A stretch of DNA of 64,000 nt from positions 496,001-560,000 of the forward strand of contig NZ_PGFV01000001.1 in the NCBI RefSeq assembly GCF_021023135.1, given 5' to 3'. The stretch is from Brevibacterium sp. CCUG 69071 (GTDB lineage Bacteria; Actinomycetota; Actinomycetes; Actinomycetales; Brevibacteriaceae). Numbering within the stretch: position 1 is the stretch's first letter; every line of letters starts with the position of its first letter. Positions 47,442-56,327 of this stretch are shown here, piece by piece. Made by a program: the position numbers and the translations under genes. A model generated the notes under the pieces. It saw nothing but the letters and a program-made list of their open reading frames with translations. It did no database searches and was not told where the DNA came from.

Positions 47442-49565
47442 TCACTGAGTCAGCACCACCAACTGCGCGGTCGCCCGTGTCATCGCCACATAGCGGTCGA
47501 CTCCTCCCTGCACTCCCTCCCCGAAACTCTCGGGTTCGTCGACGACCACCAGGTCGAATTCGAGGCCTTTGACGCCCTCCGGCCGCAGAACCGAGACCCG
47601 CGACGACGCCGAATCCGCGTGACGTTCGGGATCGACGGTCACCACGCAGGCCACCCCCTCGGCCTGATCGGTGCACCACGACTCGATGATGGTTCCAAGG
47701 TGCCGGCGCTGTTCGTATCGCACCGGATTCCCCGTGAATCTCACCGATTGCGGCACGTTCGCCTGGGGGAGGACCGCACGGATGGCCGGTTCGGCCACCT
47801 CCATCACCCCGGCGGGGGTCCGGTAGTTCACGCTCAGTCCCACCTCGGCGACCTCCAGGCTGACCCGGCTCAGCCGGTCGGACCAGGACTCGGCGAAGCC
47901 GAGCCGTGACTGGGCCCGATCACCGACGATGGTCAGACTCCGTGAGGGACACCTGTCGAGGAGCATCCGCCACTGGGCCGGGGTGAGCACCTGCGCCTCG
48001 TCGACGACGATATGGCCGAAGGGACCGGCCAGACGATCGCCACGGGCGGACCCGCGCCCGGTCGGATCATCCAATGCCGAACGCAGATCATCACCCCGGA
48101 GCATCGTCATCTCCGCCAACTCGCTGTCATCGGCGGCGATGAGATCGTCGATGACAGCGCTCATCCGGTCGTGCTCGGCGCGGGCCTGCACCGAGGCGAG
48201 TCCCGCACGAGCGTTTTCGGCAGGATCACCGATTCGTCTGAGCGCGGCATCGATGAGAGGCATGTCCGCTTGGGTCCACTCCCGTGGATTCTCCCGCTGC
48301 AGGCAGGCGATCTCATCGTCGTCGAGCTCCGGCGCGGCCAGTCGTAGGTAGTCGGGCACCGTCCACAAGTCACCGGCGAGGTCGAGCGGATCGAGAATCG
48401 GCCAGGTGGTCGCAAACGTCTCTCGCAGCTTCGGATCCCGGGAAACCTCTTCGCGCACCCGGTCGGGATCGGCGTCTTCGTCGATCTCTGCAGCAGCCTC
48501 GACGAGGATGTCTACGAGGGAGTTCCACACCTGTTTACGCGCCGCATTGTGATCCGTCTCCTCCCGAGCGGCGAAGGCTTCGTTCCAGTGTTCGCGTCGG
48601 ACGATCACCTCACCCCATGAGGTGTCGACGGCGAGGACCTGCCGAGGTGGCTGCTCGTAGAGGTGCGTCGCCGCGTCGAGGACGCTGACCGGGTCGAGTC
48701 TTCCCTTGATCTCCGCATCGGCGACTGCGTCGACTGTCACAGGTTCGACCGGAGTGAAATCCTCGAGAGTGCAGAGCCGGACGCGGTTCTCGCCGAGGCT
48801 GGGCAGAACGTCATCGACATAGTTGAGGTAGGCATGGGTGGGGCCGACGAACAGCAGCCCGCCACCGGTGCTGATCCGCGGCTGCGAGTAGAGCAGGTAC
48901 GCGGCACGGTGGAGTGCGACGACTGTCTTACCGGTCCCCGGACCTCCGTCGATGACCAGTGCGGGTCGATCGGCGGCACGGATGATCGCATCCTGATCAG
49001 CCTGGATCGTCGCGACCACGTCACGCATCTTCGCCGATCGGCTGGCGTCGAGTGAAGCGATGAAGTCGGTGCGGTCGGCGGCTGCGCCCGGCCTGAGGGA
49101 CTCGTCCCAGTAGTCGGTGATGCGTCCTTCGGACCACCGATAGCGGCGTCGGGAGGACAGACCGTGCCGGGAGACGGGGGTCGCAGCGAAGAAGGGTTCG
49201 GCACGGGGAGTCCGGCAGTCGACGAGCAGCTGGTCGCCGTCATCAGTTCGCAGGCCGAGCCGTCCGATGTAGACGATCTCGCCGGTCGCGGCGAGGACCA
49301 TCCGGCCCAGACAGACATCGAGGTCGAACCGGCTGAGCAGCTTCAGGCGGTCAGAGAGTTCGCGGATGAGCGCATCGCGTTCGAGTCCGGTCTGCCCATC
49401 TCCTGCAGGAGACCGTCGAAGTCCGTCGATCCGGGATTCGAGATCGCGGCGGTCCCGGGCGAGCCGGTCGGCGATGCGGGTGAAGTGTCGGACATCGTCG
49501 TCGATGAGTTCGGGACGGGTCTTCGCGTTCAGCCGGGCTGGCAGATCGAAGAGTGTGGCAGGCAT
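47442..49565 (-). CDS. helR: HelD/HelR-type RNA polymerase-associated helicase
   Basis: A 707-residue superfamily 1 helicase-like ATPase. Residues about 20-80 form an antiparallel coiled coil, as in the arm by which HelD enters the RNA polymerase secondary channel. Then come a Q-motif (IQADQDAIIR, 187-196), Walker A GGPGTGKT (207-214), Walker B-like VVDEAQ, VGDRAQS, and the C-terminal motif KGLEFDLVVVDEP with MTRATAQL. HelD proteins strip polymerase from DNA; the actinobacterial HelR also displaces rifamycins and gives resistance. ATG 49565 has AGGAG 6 bases upstream; longer in-frame versions would run through the regulatory palindrome. The palindrome at 49627-49647, 62 bases upstream, is the main reason for calling it HelR rather than generic HelD. 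Confidence 0.85.
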   Translation of the reverse strand: MPATLFDLPARLNAKTRPELIDDDVRHFTRIADRLARDRRDLESRIDGLRRSPAGDGQTGLERDALIRELSDRLKLLSRFDLDVCLGRMVLAATGEIVYIGRLGLRTDDGDQLLVDCRTPRAEPFFAATPVSRHGLSSRRRYRWSEGRITDYWDESLRPGAAADRTDFIASLDASRSAKMRDVVATIQADQDAIIRAADRPALVIDGGPGTGKTVVALHRAAYLLYSQPRISTGGGLLFVGPTHAYLNYVDDVLPSLGENRVRLCTLEDFTPVEPVTVDAVADAEIKGRLDPVSVLDAATHLYEQPPRQVLAVDTSWGEVIVRREHWNEAFAAREETDHNAARKQVWNSLVDILVEAAAEIDEDADPDRVREEVSRDPKLRETFATTWPILDPLDLAGDLWTVPDYLRLAAPELDDDEIACLQRENPREWTQADMPLIDAALRRIGDPAENARAGLASVQARAEHDRMSAVIDDLIAADDSELAEMTMLRGDDLRSALDDPTGRGSARGDRLAGPFGHIVVDEAQVLTPAQWRMLLDRCPSRSLTIVGDRAQSRLGFAESWSDRLSRVSLEVAEVGLSVNYRTPAGVMEVAEPAIRAVLPQANVPQSVRFTGNPVRYEQRRHLGTIIESWCTDQAEGVACVVTVDPERHADSASSRVSVLRPEGVKGLEFDLVVVDEPESFGEGVQGGVDRYVAMTRATAQLVVLTQ

Positions 49566-49626
49566 GCGGACTCCTGGGAACATAAGCGGGCGGCGGGGAT
49601 GAAGACACTCATTGTTCACCCTGGTG

Positions 49627-49647
49627 GGGGCCTTGCGGCAAGCCCCC
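49627..49647. promoter_or_regulatory. Rifamycin-associated element (RAE)-like palindrome
   Basis: On the minus strand the site has halves GGGGGCTTGC and GCAAGGCCCC around a central C. This is an inverted repeat with one mismatched pair. It matches the 19-base RAE, as I remember it, except for the centre base, and has the same asymmetric flanks when read towards helR. RAEs are found upstream of rifamycin-inducible resistance genes in actinobacteria. The site sits between helR and the divergent beta-glucosidase gene. Confidence 0.8.
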
Positions 49648-49661
49648 ATCCGTGGCATATT
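49633..49661 (+). promoter_or_regulatory. Leaderless promoter for the beta-glucosidase gene, -35 inside the RAE
   Basis: TTGCGG (49633-49638), a 17-base spacer and CATATT (49656-49661). The ATG at 49668 is 6 bases after the -10, so the transcript would start at the start codon. On the minus strand the same palindrome offers TTGCCG (49641-49636) followed 18-19 bases later by GAACAA/AACAAT for helR. Confidence 0.6.
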
Positions 49662-49667
49662 CTGAGA

Positions 49668-51021
49668 ATGGAGGAGACGTCGGTGGACGCGGTCGAAGCA
49701 CTGCGCCGTCTGAGCTTCGCAGTCGCTACGTCGGCCTTCCAGATCGAGGGTGCGAGAACCGAAGACGGTCGAGGTCGATCGATCTGGGATGACTTCGTCG
49801 ACACACCGGGCACGGTCATTGACGGCAGCACGGCTGAGCCCGGACCTGACAGCTACCACCGCAGCCGAGAGGACGTCGCGCTGCTCCGTGAGCTCGGCGT
49901 GGACCGGTACCGCTTCTCGATCTCCTGGACGCGCATCATTCCCGACGGTGGGGCAGGGACGCCGACCAACACCAAAGGCCTGGACTACTACGATCGGCTT
50001 GTCGACCAGATTCTCGAGGCCGGGGGTCGTCCCCGAACCGACGCTCTATCATTGGGACCTGCCGGCACCGCTCGAAGCCGCAGGCGGCTGGCTGAATCGC
50101 GACACCGCATTCCGCCTCGGCGACTATGCGGCGGTTGTGGCTTCCCGCCTCGGCGATCGGGTCTCCCACTGGTACACGATCAACGAGCCTGCCTCGACCG
50201 CACTGCAGGGCTATGCGCTCGACGAACTCGCTCCGGCTCGGGGCCTGCTCTTCGATGCACTGCCCAGCGTGCACCATCAGCTGTTGGCGCACGGCCTCGC
50301 CGCGGAGATCCTGCGCGAATACGGCGCCGTCCAGGCGGCTCCGGCACTCAACCACAGCCTCATCCTGCCGGCCTCTGACACCGAAGCCGACCTCGCAGCG
50401 GGGGCGGCTCTCGATACGATCATGAACAGACTCTTCGCCGATCCGTTGCTCCTGGGCACCTACCCGGACCTCGAAGGATTCGGTGCCGCCATGCCGATTA
50501 AGACCGGAGATATGGAGCTGATCTCGCGGACGACCGAGATCTACGGCCTCAACTACTACAATCCGATCACGGCAACCGCCTCGGATGGGCCTCTGCCCTT
50601 TGCGATGGTTCCCACCGAGGGCGCGGCGACCACCGGGTTCGGGCCGATGTGGCCGATCAGACCCGACACCCTCCGTGACTTCCTCATCGATATGTCGGAC
50701 CGCTACGGATCGGCCCTGCCGCCGATCGTCATCGCGGAGAACGGCGCCGCGTTTCCGGAGCCCGCGCGCTGCTCCGAGGAGATCGCGGACGGGGATCGCA
50801 TCTCCTACCTGCGCTCTCACCTCACCGCGGTCTGCGAAGCGATGGAGGCGGGCGTGCGTGTCGACGGATACACCGTGTGGTCGCTTCTGGACAACTTCGA
50901 ATGGGCCGATGGCTTCACCCAGCGCTTCGGTCTCGTCCATGTGGATATGGACACCGGTGAACGCACCCCGAAGGCCTCCTTCCGGTGGCTGCGGGACCTC
51001 ATCGCCGCGGTGAGATCGTGA
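49668..51021 (+). pseudogene. GH1 beta-glucosidase with a one-base frameshift
   Basis: The first 120 codons (MEETSVDAVEAL, FAVATSAFQIEGA, YRFSISWTRI) are in one frame. The remainder, from PTLYHWDLPAPLEAAGGW to the end, is in the next. The shift maps to the run of five G at 50022-50026; four G would restore a continuous 450-residue GH1 enzyme (GAGGCCGGGGTCGTC). Both catalytic glutamates are intact: acid/base in YTINEPAS and nucleophile in IAENGAA. The gene is thus either recently inactivated or affected by an error in a homopolymer. GH1 enzymes hydrolyse beta-glucosides in the cytosol. Its stop overlaps the transporter start (GTGA at 51018-51021), so the two are one operon. Confidence 0.85.
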
Positions 51022-52295
51022 GGCCCGTGACCGTCTCCGGGCAGCGGGACGGGGCGCGGGTCGGACCGCTGTGGATGGTCTGGTTCACCACCGCGTGGCT
51101 GGCGATCTGGACCGTCCAGCTCACCCCCGTCCAGCTTCTCCTGCCGTTGCAGCTCGAGACCCAGGGCGGAGAATGGATCGAGAGCGTCGTCTGGTCGGGC
51201 GTCGTCCTCTCGGCCGGGGGACTGGCCGGAATCGTCGTCGCCCCGCTCGCCGGTCGGCTCTCCGATCGCACCCGTTGGCGACTCGGTCGCCGGCGTCCCT
51301 GGGCGATCGCCGGATCCCTGTGTGCGGCACTCGGGCTGCTGCTCACCGGCATCGCCGAAGGCCCACTGCTCGTCGGAGCATCCTGGGTCATCGTGTCCGT
51401 GGGCGTCTCGACGGCTTCCGCGGCCCTGACAGCTCTCATCGCCGACCAGCTGGGAGCCCAGCGTGGTGCGGCCTCGGCGGCGGCAAGCTCGGCACAGGCC
51501 GTCGGCGTCGTCGTCGGGATTGGGGCCGTTGTGCTGTTGGGACTGAGCCCCGGTGCCTCCTACGTGCTGCTCGCCGGACTCATCGCAGTCATCGGGACAG
51601 GCACCGCACTGCTGCTGCCCGATCCGGCTCCTCCCCACCCCGCCTTAAGCGATCTCCACCGTCATCAGGTGCTGGCCGCGCCGCGGATCTCATCCCTCTT
51701 CGACAACAACTTCAGATGGCTCGTGACCACGCGCTTCATCGTCAACCTCGGCAATGCCTTCGGCACCTCGCTGCTGCTGTTCTTCCTCCTCCACGGCCTC
51801 GGTTTCCCCGCCGACAGCGCTGACGACGGTCTGCTCGTCCTGGTCATCATCTATACGGTTTTCGTCGTCATCGCCTCGGTGCTGGTCGGCATCATCACCG
51901 ACCGCAGCGGCAATCGACGGCTGTGGACGATCACATCCGCACTGGTGCAGGCCTGTTCCGGCGTGCTCATCCTGATCAATCCCAATTTTGCGACTACGGC
52001 CTGTGCGGCAGGGATCATGGGCGCGGGATACGGGGCGTACATGGCGGTCAGCCTCGCCTTCGCCACCGACCTGCTGCTCGATCCCGACGACCATGCCCGC
52101 GATCTGAGCATCGTCAACAATTCGGCCAACCTCGGTCAGCTGCTGGGACCATTGCTCGGCGCCGGGCTGGTCGCACTCGTCGGCGGATTCTGGCTGCTCT
52201 TCGCAGCCGCTGCGTTCTGCTCGGTCCTCGGGGCGGCGATGACTCTGCGAATCACCACCCGGCCTTCACTGCGAAGATCCGGGCACCTGGAGTGA
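51018..52295 (+). CDS. MFS transporter of the GPH/SLC45-like sugar group
   Basis: A 425-residue membrane protein with about twelve helices. The loop SDRTRWRLGRRRPW is the signature of glycoside:cation and sucrose-type symporters. It probably brings a glucoside to the beta-glucosidase encoded just upstream, whose stop it overlaps by 4 bases. Because that gene is frameshifted, translation of the transporter might be reduced if it depends on coupling. Drug export is an alternative role, given the RAE upstream. Confidence 0.82.
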   Translation: MRPVTVSGQRDGARVGPLWMVWFTTAWLAIWTVQLTPVQLLLPLQLETQGGEWIESVVWSGVVLSAGGLAGIVVAPLAGRLSDRTRWRLGRRRPWAIAGSLCAALGLLLTGIAEGPLLVGASWVIVSVGVSTASAALTALIADQLGAQRGAASAAASSAQAVGVVVGIGAVVLLGLSPGASYVLLAGLIAVIGTGTALLLPDPAPPHPALSDLHRHQVLAAPRISSLFDNNFRWLVTTRFIVNLGNAFGTSLLLFFLLHGLGFPADSADDGLLVLVIIYTVFVVIASVLVGIITDRSGNRRLWTITSALVQACSGVLILINPNFATTACAAGIMGAGYGAYMAVSLAFATDLLLDPDDHARDLSIVNNSANLGQLLGPLLGAGLVALVGGFWLLFAAAAFCSVLGAAMTLRITTRPSLRRSGHLE

Positions 52296-52313
52296 CCGGG
52301 CCCCGCGAATCGC

Positions 52314-52868
52314 CTAGGAGAGGCCCAGCAGCTTGCCGCTCTTCGACAGCTCCGGGTCGGTGCACGCGGACAGATCGAAACAGCAGGGGCGGCGCTTGCC
52401 GGATTCGAGCTTCGAGATCGCGACGTCGACCCGACGGGCTCGGGTGTCGGCGTTCTTCGTCGCCTTGATCCATCGCACCCATTCCCAGCGGGCCATGGGG
52501 GTCAGGCCCGCCCACACCTCGTCGAGGTCGCCGGCGTCGTCGAGAGCGCTGCGCAGGTCGTCGGGCACATCGACCTCGGGCCAGTCCTTCGTGGGCGTCA
52601 CCTCGACCTGGACCGTGTCTCCGGGACTGACCTGCATCTTCGACCACAGGTCGTCATCGACGCTGATCCAGTGACCGCGCATCCCATCGGGTTCGACCAC
52701 CGTCGTGAACTCCTGGCCCGCGGCAGCTCCCGTGACGGCGACCTGTCCGCGCGAGGGCAGCTGGGTGCTCGCCTCTGCGGTCAGACGCAGGATCGCTCGC
52801 TCATTGAGGACCTCCGCAGTGCTGGAGAAGGTGATCGCCGAGGCGGGGGAGACCATCTTCGCAGGCAT
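52314..52868 (-). CDS. YdeI/DUF1905 family protein
   Basis: A 184-residue protein with an N-terminal DUF1905 beta-barrel (RGHWISVDDDLWSKMQVSPGDTVQVEVTPTKDWPEVDVPDDL). The C-terminal YdeI/OmpD-associated helical region is MARWEWVRWIKATKNADTRARRVDVAI. The function is not established. ATG 52868 is chosen because AAGGAG lies 7 bases upstream; an ATG at 52874 is too close to it. The 162 bases between it and the next gene hold nothing I recognise. Confidence 0.78.
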   Translation of the reverse strand: MPAKMVSPASAITFSSTAEVLNERAILRLTAEASTQLPSRGQVAVTGAAAGQEFTTVVEPDGMRGHWISVDDDLWSKMQVSPGDTVQVEVTPTKDWPEVDVPDDLRSALDDAGDLDEVWAGLTPMARWEWVRWIKATKNADTRARRVDVAISKLESGKRRPCCFDLSACTDPELSKSGKLLGLS

Positions 52869-53030
52869 GGGCATGCTCCTTGGGGTGTGGCTCGTCGGTA
52901 AGCGGCGGGCGCGGTGTGTGGCCGCCGGAGTTCAAGCATAGCCCCGGCGGCCCGCGGTGACTTCTCGATCCCTGCCGAGACGATCACCGCACCGCGGTCA
53001 CCGCCCCTCGTTGATCCGAGCCGCCGATTG

Positions 53031-54515
53031 TCAGCCGAGGCGTCGACCGCTCCATTCGGGGGTGTGTGTTCGGAATCCTGCGATTCGCGTGCGCACGCCG
53101 GCTGGGAAGTCGGTGGCCCGCTGCTCGTGCTGGTCGACGTGGAGGCAGACGATCTCCTCGGTGGCCACCAGGCGGTCATCGACGTGCATCTCGTAGGCGA
53201 GATGGAGCTTCTTGTCTCCGGCTGCGACGAGCATCGGGGTGACGTGCAGCCGCGATCCCAGCGCAACCTCGTCGAGGTAGCGGATATGGGATTCGACCGT
53301 GTACAGGGAGGCGCCGACGCTGCTTCGGTACTGCTCATCGAGGCCCAGCTGATCCATCACCTGATCGGTGGCGAAGCCGAAAACGAGGACGTAGTAGGCC
53401 TCTGACATGTGCCCGTTGTAGTCAATCCACTCCGGACTGACCTCGGTCGTATAGGTCTGGAGAACTGTTGACTCCGCTGTCGGTTCTGCGGATGTCTGCT
53501 CCCCTGTGGGAACCGACGCCGAGGGAACCGGTGCCGACTCTTGGTCGGAGGTGAGCGACGCGGTGAGCTTGCGGAGGGCGATGATCCCGGCGTCCCGCTG
53601 GGCGACGAGCTCGGCGATTTTCCGTGTGCCGCTGGCGATGTCGCAGCCGGCGACCACGCTGTCGCGGAGGTTCTGGGTGAGTTCCGGAGCCTCGAGACGC
53701 GTCCACGGGGACTTCAGCGACGGTCCGAAGTGGTCGAGCATATGCGCCATCCCGCCCTCACCGCCGGCGAGGTGGAAGGTGAGCATAGGTCCGTGGAACG
53801 GCCATCTCAGCCCGGGGCCGTCGGTGATCGACCGGTCGATCTGCTCGACGGTTGCCTCACCTTGATCGATCATGTGCAGGGCCTCGCGCCACTGCGCCTC
53901 CTGCAGGCGGTTGGCGATGAACCCGGGAACCTCCTGATCCATGCGGATCACGGATTTGCCGATATGAGAGTAGAACTCGGCAGCCCAGTCGACTGCTTCA
54001 TCCGCAGTGGCCTGACCGCCGACGACCTCGACGAGAGGGATGAGATAGGGCGGATTGAACGGGTGCCCGACGACGAAACGTTCGGGATGAGAGGTCTCGG
54101 TGGCCATCTCAGTCATGCTGTAGCCGGAGGTGGACGAACCGATGATGACATGTTCTGGGCAGACGGCATCGATCCCGGCGAGCAGTGCCTGTTTGAGTTC
54201 GAGGTTCTCCGGTGCCGACTCCTGGACGAACCCGGTGTCCGCGACCGCCTCGGCGAGGTCGGTGTGCAGGGACCAGTTCGACTTGTCTGCGCCGGGAACC
54301 ATGTCGAGCTCGGCCAGGGCGGGCCAGGCGGCCTCGATGAGCCGGGTGAGCTTCTCATCGGCGTCGGGTGCGGGATCCCAGACCTTGACCCTGAAGCCGC
54401 GAGCGAGGAAGTAGGCGGCCCAGCCCCCGCCGATGGTGCCGGCGCCGATGCAGGTGACCGTCGTGATCTCCTCGACCGCCGCTCGGTCGGGGTGTCCGAA
54501 AAGTTCGACGCTCAC
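53031..54515 (-). CDS. Carnitine 3-dehydrogenase fused to a betainyl-CoA thioesterase
   Basis: A 494-residue two-domain protein. Residues 1-330 are a 3-hydroxyacyl-CoA-dehydrogenase-fold enzyme: NAD motif GAGTIGGG (24-31), SSTSGYSMTEMA, the catalytic His in VGHPFNPPYLIPLVEVV, and the C-terminal helical domain. This is the form of L-carnitine 3-dehydrogenases. A Ser/Pro/Thr linker (about 331-352) leads to a hot-dog thioesterase (about 355-494, VSPEWIDYNGHMSEAYYVLVF). In pseudomonads these are separate genes, dehydrogenase and betainyl-CoA thioesterase. Here the fusion carries the first and last steps of carnitine to glycine betaine, and the neighbouring enzyme the middle step. The GTG start overlaps the stop of that gene (GTGA). 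Confidence 0.85.
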   Translation of the reverse strand: MSVELFGHPDRAAVEEITTVTCIGAGTIGGGWAAYFLARGFRVKVWDPAPDADEKLTRLIEAAWPALAELDMVPGADKSNWSLHTDLAEAVADTGFVQESAPENLELKQALLAGIDAVCPEHVIIGSSTSGYSMTEMATETSHPERFVVGHPFNPPYLIPLVEVVGGQATADEAVDWAAEFYSHIGKSVIRMDQEVPGFIANRLQEAQWREALHMIDQGEATVEQIDRSITDGPGLRWPFHGPMLTFHLAGGEGGMAHMLDHFGPSLKSPWTRLEAPELTQNLRDSVVAGCDIASGTRKIAELVAQRDAGIIALRKLTASLTSDQESAPVPSASVPTGEQTSAEPTAESTVLQTYTTEVSPEWIDYNGHMSEAYYVLVFGFATDQVMDQLGLDEQYRSSVGASLYTVESHIRYLDEVALGSRLHVTPMLVAAGDKKLHLAYEMHVDDRLVATEEIVCLHVDQHEQRATDFPAGVRTRIAGFRTHTPEWSGRRLG

Positions 54516-55423
54516 AGATCAGCCCCCGAGACGATCGGTGTCTGGACCCGGAGGTCGAGGATCTCACGGGCTTCGTCGGGGGTGGCAACCGCGGCGCCGA
54601 GGTTCTCGATGATGGAGACGGCACGGGAGGTGAGTTCCGCGTTAGTGGCCTTGACTCCCTTGGACAGGTAGAGGTTGTCCTCGAGACCGACCCGGGCATG
54701 GCCTCCGGCGAGCACGGACTGAGCCACCCACGGCAACTGGTTCGCTCCGATCGCGAACGAGGTGAATTGGGCGCCCTTGGGCAGCATGCTCACCATCGCG
54801 GCAAGCAGGCCGGCGTCGACGGGCGCCCCATAGGGCACGCCCATGCACAGCTGGTACAGCGGCGGGGGATCGATGAGTCCCTCCTCGACGAGGACGTTGG
54901 CGAACCACAGGTTGCCGGTATCAAAGATCTCGAGTTCAGGTCGCACCCCGAGGGTCTGGATCCGCTTCGAGCCCTCGCGGAGCATGTCCGGGGTCGAGAC
55001 GTAGATGTTCGATCCCTCACCGAAGTTGAGCGAGCCGCAGTCGAGGGTGCAGATCTCCGGCAGCAGCTCCTCGACGTGGGGGAGCCGTTCGAGGGCGTTG
55101 ACGAGATCGGTGCCCGGCATGTGCGTGGTCGGATCCTGCGGATCGACGACGAGGTCTCCGCCCATTCCTGCGGTGAGGTTGAGGACCGGATCGACATCCG
55201 AGGAGCGGACCCGGCGGACGACCTCGCGGTAGTAGGCGACCTCCCGAGATCCCTGTTTGGTCTCGAGGTCGCGGACGTGGATGTGCACGACCGAGGCGCC
55301 GGCTCGGGCGGCGGCGATCGCATCATCGGCGATCTCGGCCGGTGTGACGGGAACGTGTTCGCTCTTTCCGGTCGTGTCGCCGGCACCGGTCACGGCGCAG
55401 GTGAGTATGACTTTGCGATTCAT
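54512..55423 (-). CDS. Beta-keto acid cleavage enzyme (dehydrocarnitine-cleaving, DUF849/BKACE)
   Basis: A 303-residue TIM-barrel enzyme with the zinc-binding HIH motif (47-49, VVHIHVRD), NLTAGMGG and GLEDNLYLSKG, all features of the BKACE family. With acetyl-CoA these enzymes split 3-oxo acids into acetoacetate and an acyl-CoA. Next to a carnitine dehydrogenase the expected substrate is 3-dehydrocarnitine, giving betainyl-CoA, which the fused thioesterase then hydrolyses. It overlaps the regulator upstream and the dehydrogenase downstream by 4 bases each. Confidence 0.87.
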   Translation of the reverse strand: MNRKVILTCAVTGAGDTTGKSEHVPVTPAEIADDAIAAARAGASVVHIHVRDLETKQGSREVAYYREVVRRVRSSDVDPVLNLTAGMGGDLVVDPQDPTTHMPGTDLVNALERLPHVEELLPEICTLDCGSLNFGEGSNIYVSTPDMLREGSKRIQTLGVRPELEIFDTGNLWFANVLVEEGLIDPPPLYQLCMGVPYGAPVDAGLLAAMVSMLPKGAQFTSFAIGANQLPWVAQSVLAGGHARVGLEDNLYLSKGVKATNAELTSRAVSIIENLGAAVATPDEAREILDLRVQTPIVSGADL

Positions 55424-56307
55424 GATGACTCCTCATCAGTTGAGTTCTTCTTGGTCTCGTGCTCTTCGGTGATCGTTCGGTCAAGGTAGTTCGCGAGCCG
55501 CATGCGGAACGTCGAGGCGTCTAAGACTCCGGTGAGCACCTTGACCCCGAGGCCGTCGAGCAGCGATGTCAGCTCGTCGGTCATGGCGGCAGCATCTCCT
55601 GCCCGGAAGAGACCCTGGTCCTGCCCGTCGGCGATCGTCCGGCGCACCGTCGTCGACCAGCGTTCATAGCTTTCGAGGTAGTGCGCGGCGTCGGCTCCCT
55701 CGAGGGAGAGTCGAGCCCAGGTCTGGACCCAGATCGACCACTCGCTGCGGGAGGTCCTGCCGATGGGCGACTGGAGTTCGAGCAGCCTTTCAAGTCGCCT
55801 CCGGGGATTGCGGATTCCGCTCAGCCAGGCGATCTGTCGGTCGAAGGCGAGCTTGACGGAATGATCGAGCGTGGCATCGAAGAGGTCCGATTTGCTGGAG
55901 AAGTAGTAGTGGACACTCGCACTCGACACGCCTGCCGCCTCGGCGATGTCCGCAATTCGCACGGCCTCGTAGCCGAGTCGGGCGAACAGGTCCCAGGCGA
56001 TTTCGACAATGTGCCTCCGGGGCGTCGCCTCGGCGGCCTCGGACTCCTCGGGCACGGACGGTGTGCGACTCGGTGCGGCGGAGACCTCGGATTCGTCTCC
56101 GAGCAGCCATCGGACCGTCACCCCCGTCGAGGTGGCCAGGCCGAACAGCTCCTCGGCGGTGAAGCGTCGATTGCCCGCCAGGGATTTCGACAGCTTCGTC
56201 TCATCGATGCCGATGGCCGCGGCGATGCGCCGTTGACTGAGACCGCTGCGTAGGATCGCGTCCTTCGCCCGTCCCGATGTGGCCTGGGAATCGATTTGCA
56301 CGTGCAT
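55420..56307 (-). CDS. Regulator with XRE and TetR DNA-binding domains
   Basis: A 295-residue protein with two helix-turn-helix domains. Residues about 12-70 are a Cro/CI-like XRE domain (LSQRRIAAAIGIDETKLSKSLAGNRRFTAEEL). After a Pro/Glu/Ala linker (about 72-96) a TetR domain begins at 97 (RRHIVEIAWDLFARLGYEAVRIADIAEAAGVSSASVHYYF). A BetI-like ligand-binding and dimerisation domain follows (about 150-280). It is the first gene of the carnitine operon, overlapping the cleavage-enzyme gene by 4 bases, so self-regulation by a carnitine or betaine-type ligand is likely. Upstream lie two different palindromes, separately annotated. Confidence 0.85.
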   Translation of the reverse strand: MHVQIDSQATSGRAKDAILRSGLSQRRIAAAIGIDETKLSKSLAGNRRFTAEELFGLATSTGVTVRWLLGDESEVSAAPSRTPSVPEESEAAEATPRRHIVEIAWDLFARLGYEAVRIADIAEAAGVSSASVHYYFSSKSDLFDATLDHSVKLAFDRQIAWLSGIRNPRRRLERLLELQSPIGRTSRSEWSIWVQTWARLSLEGADAAHYLESYERWSTTVRRTIADGQDQGLFRAGDAAAMTDELTSLLDGLGVKVLTGVLDASTFRMRLANYLDRTITEEHETKKNSTDEESS

Positions 56308-56327
56308 GGTGTGAACCTACCCGTCGA

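Noticed and set aside
49566..49859. N-terminal extension of helR by 98 codons
   Set aside because: The extension crosses the RAE-like palindrome and the start of the divergent gene; ATG 49565 has a good ribosome site.
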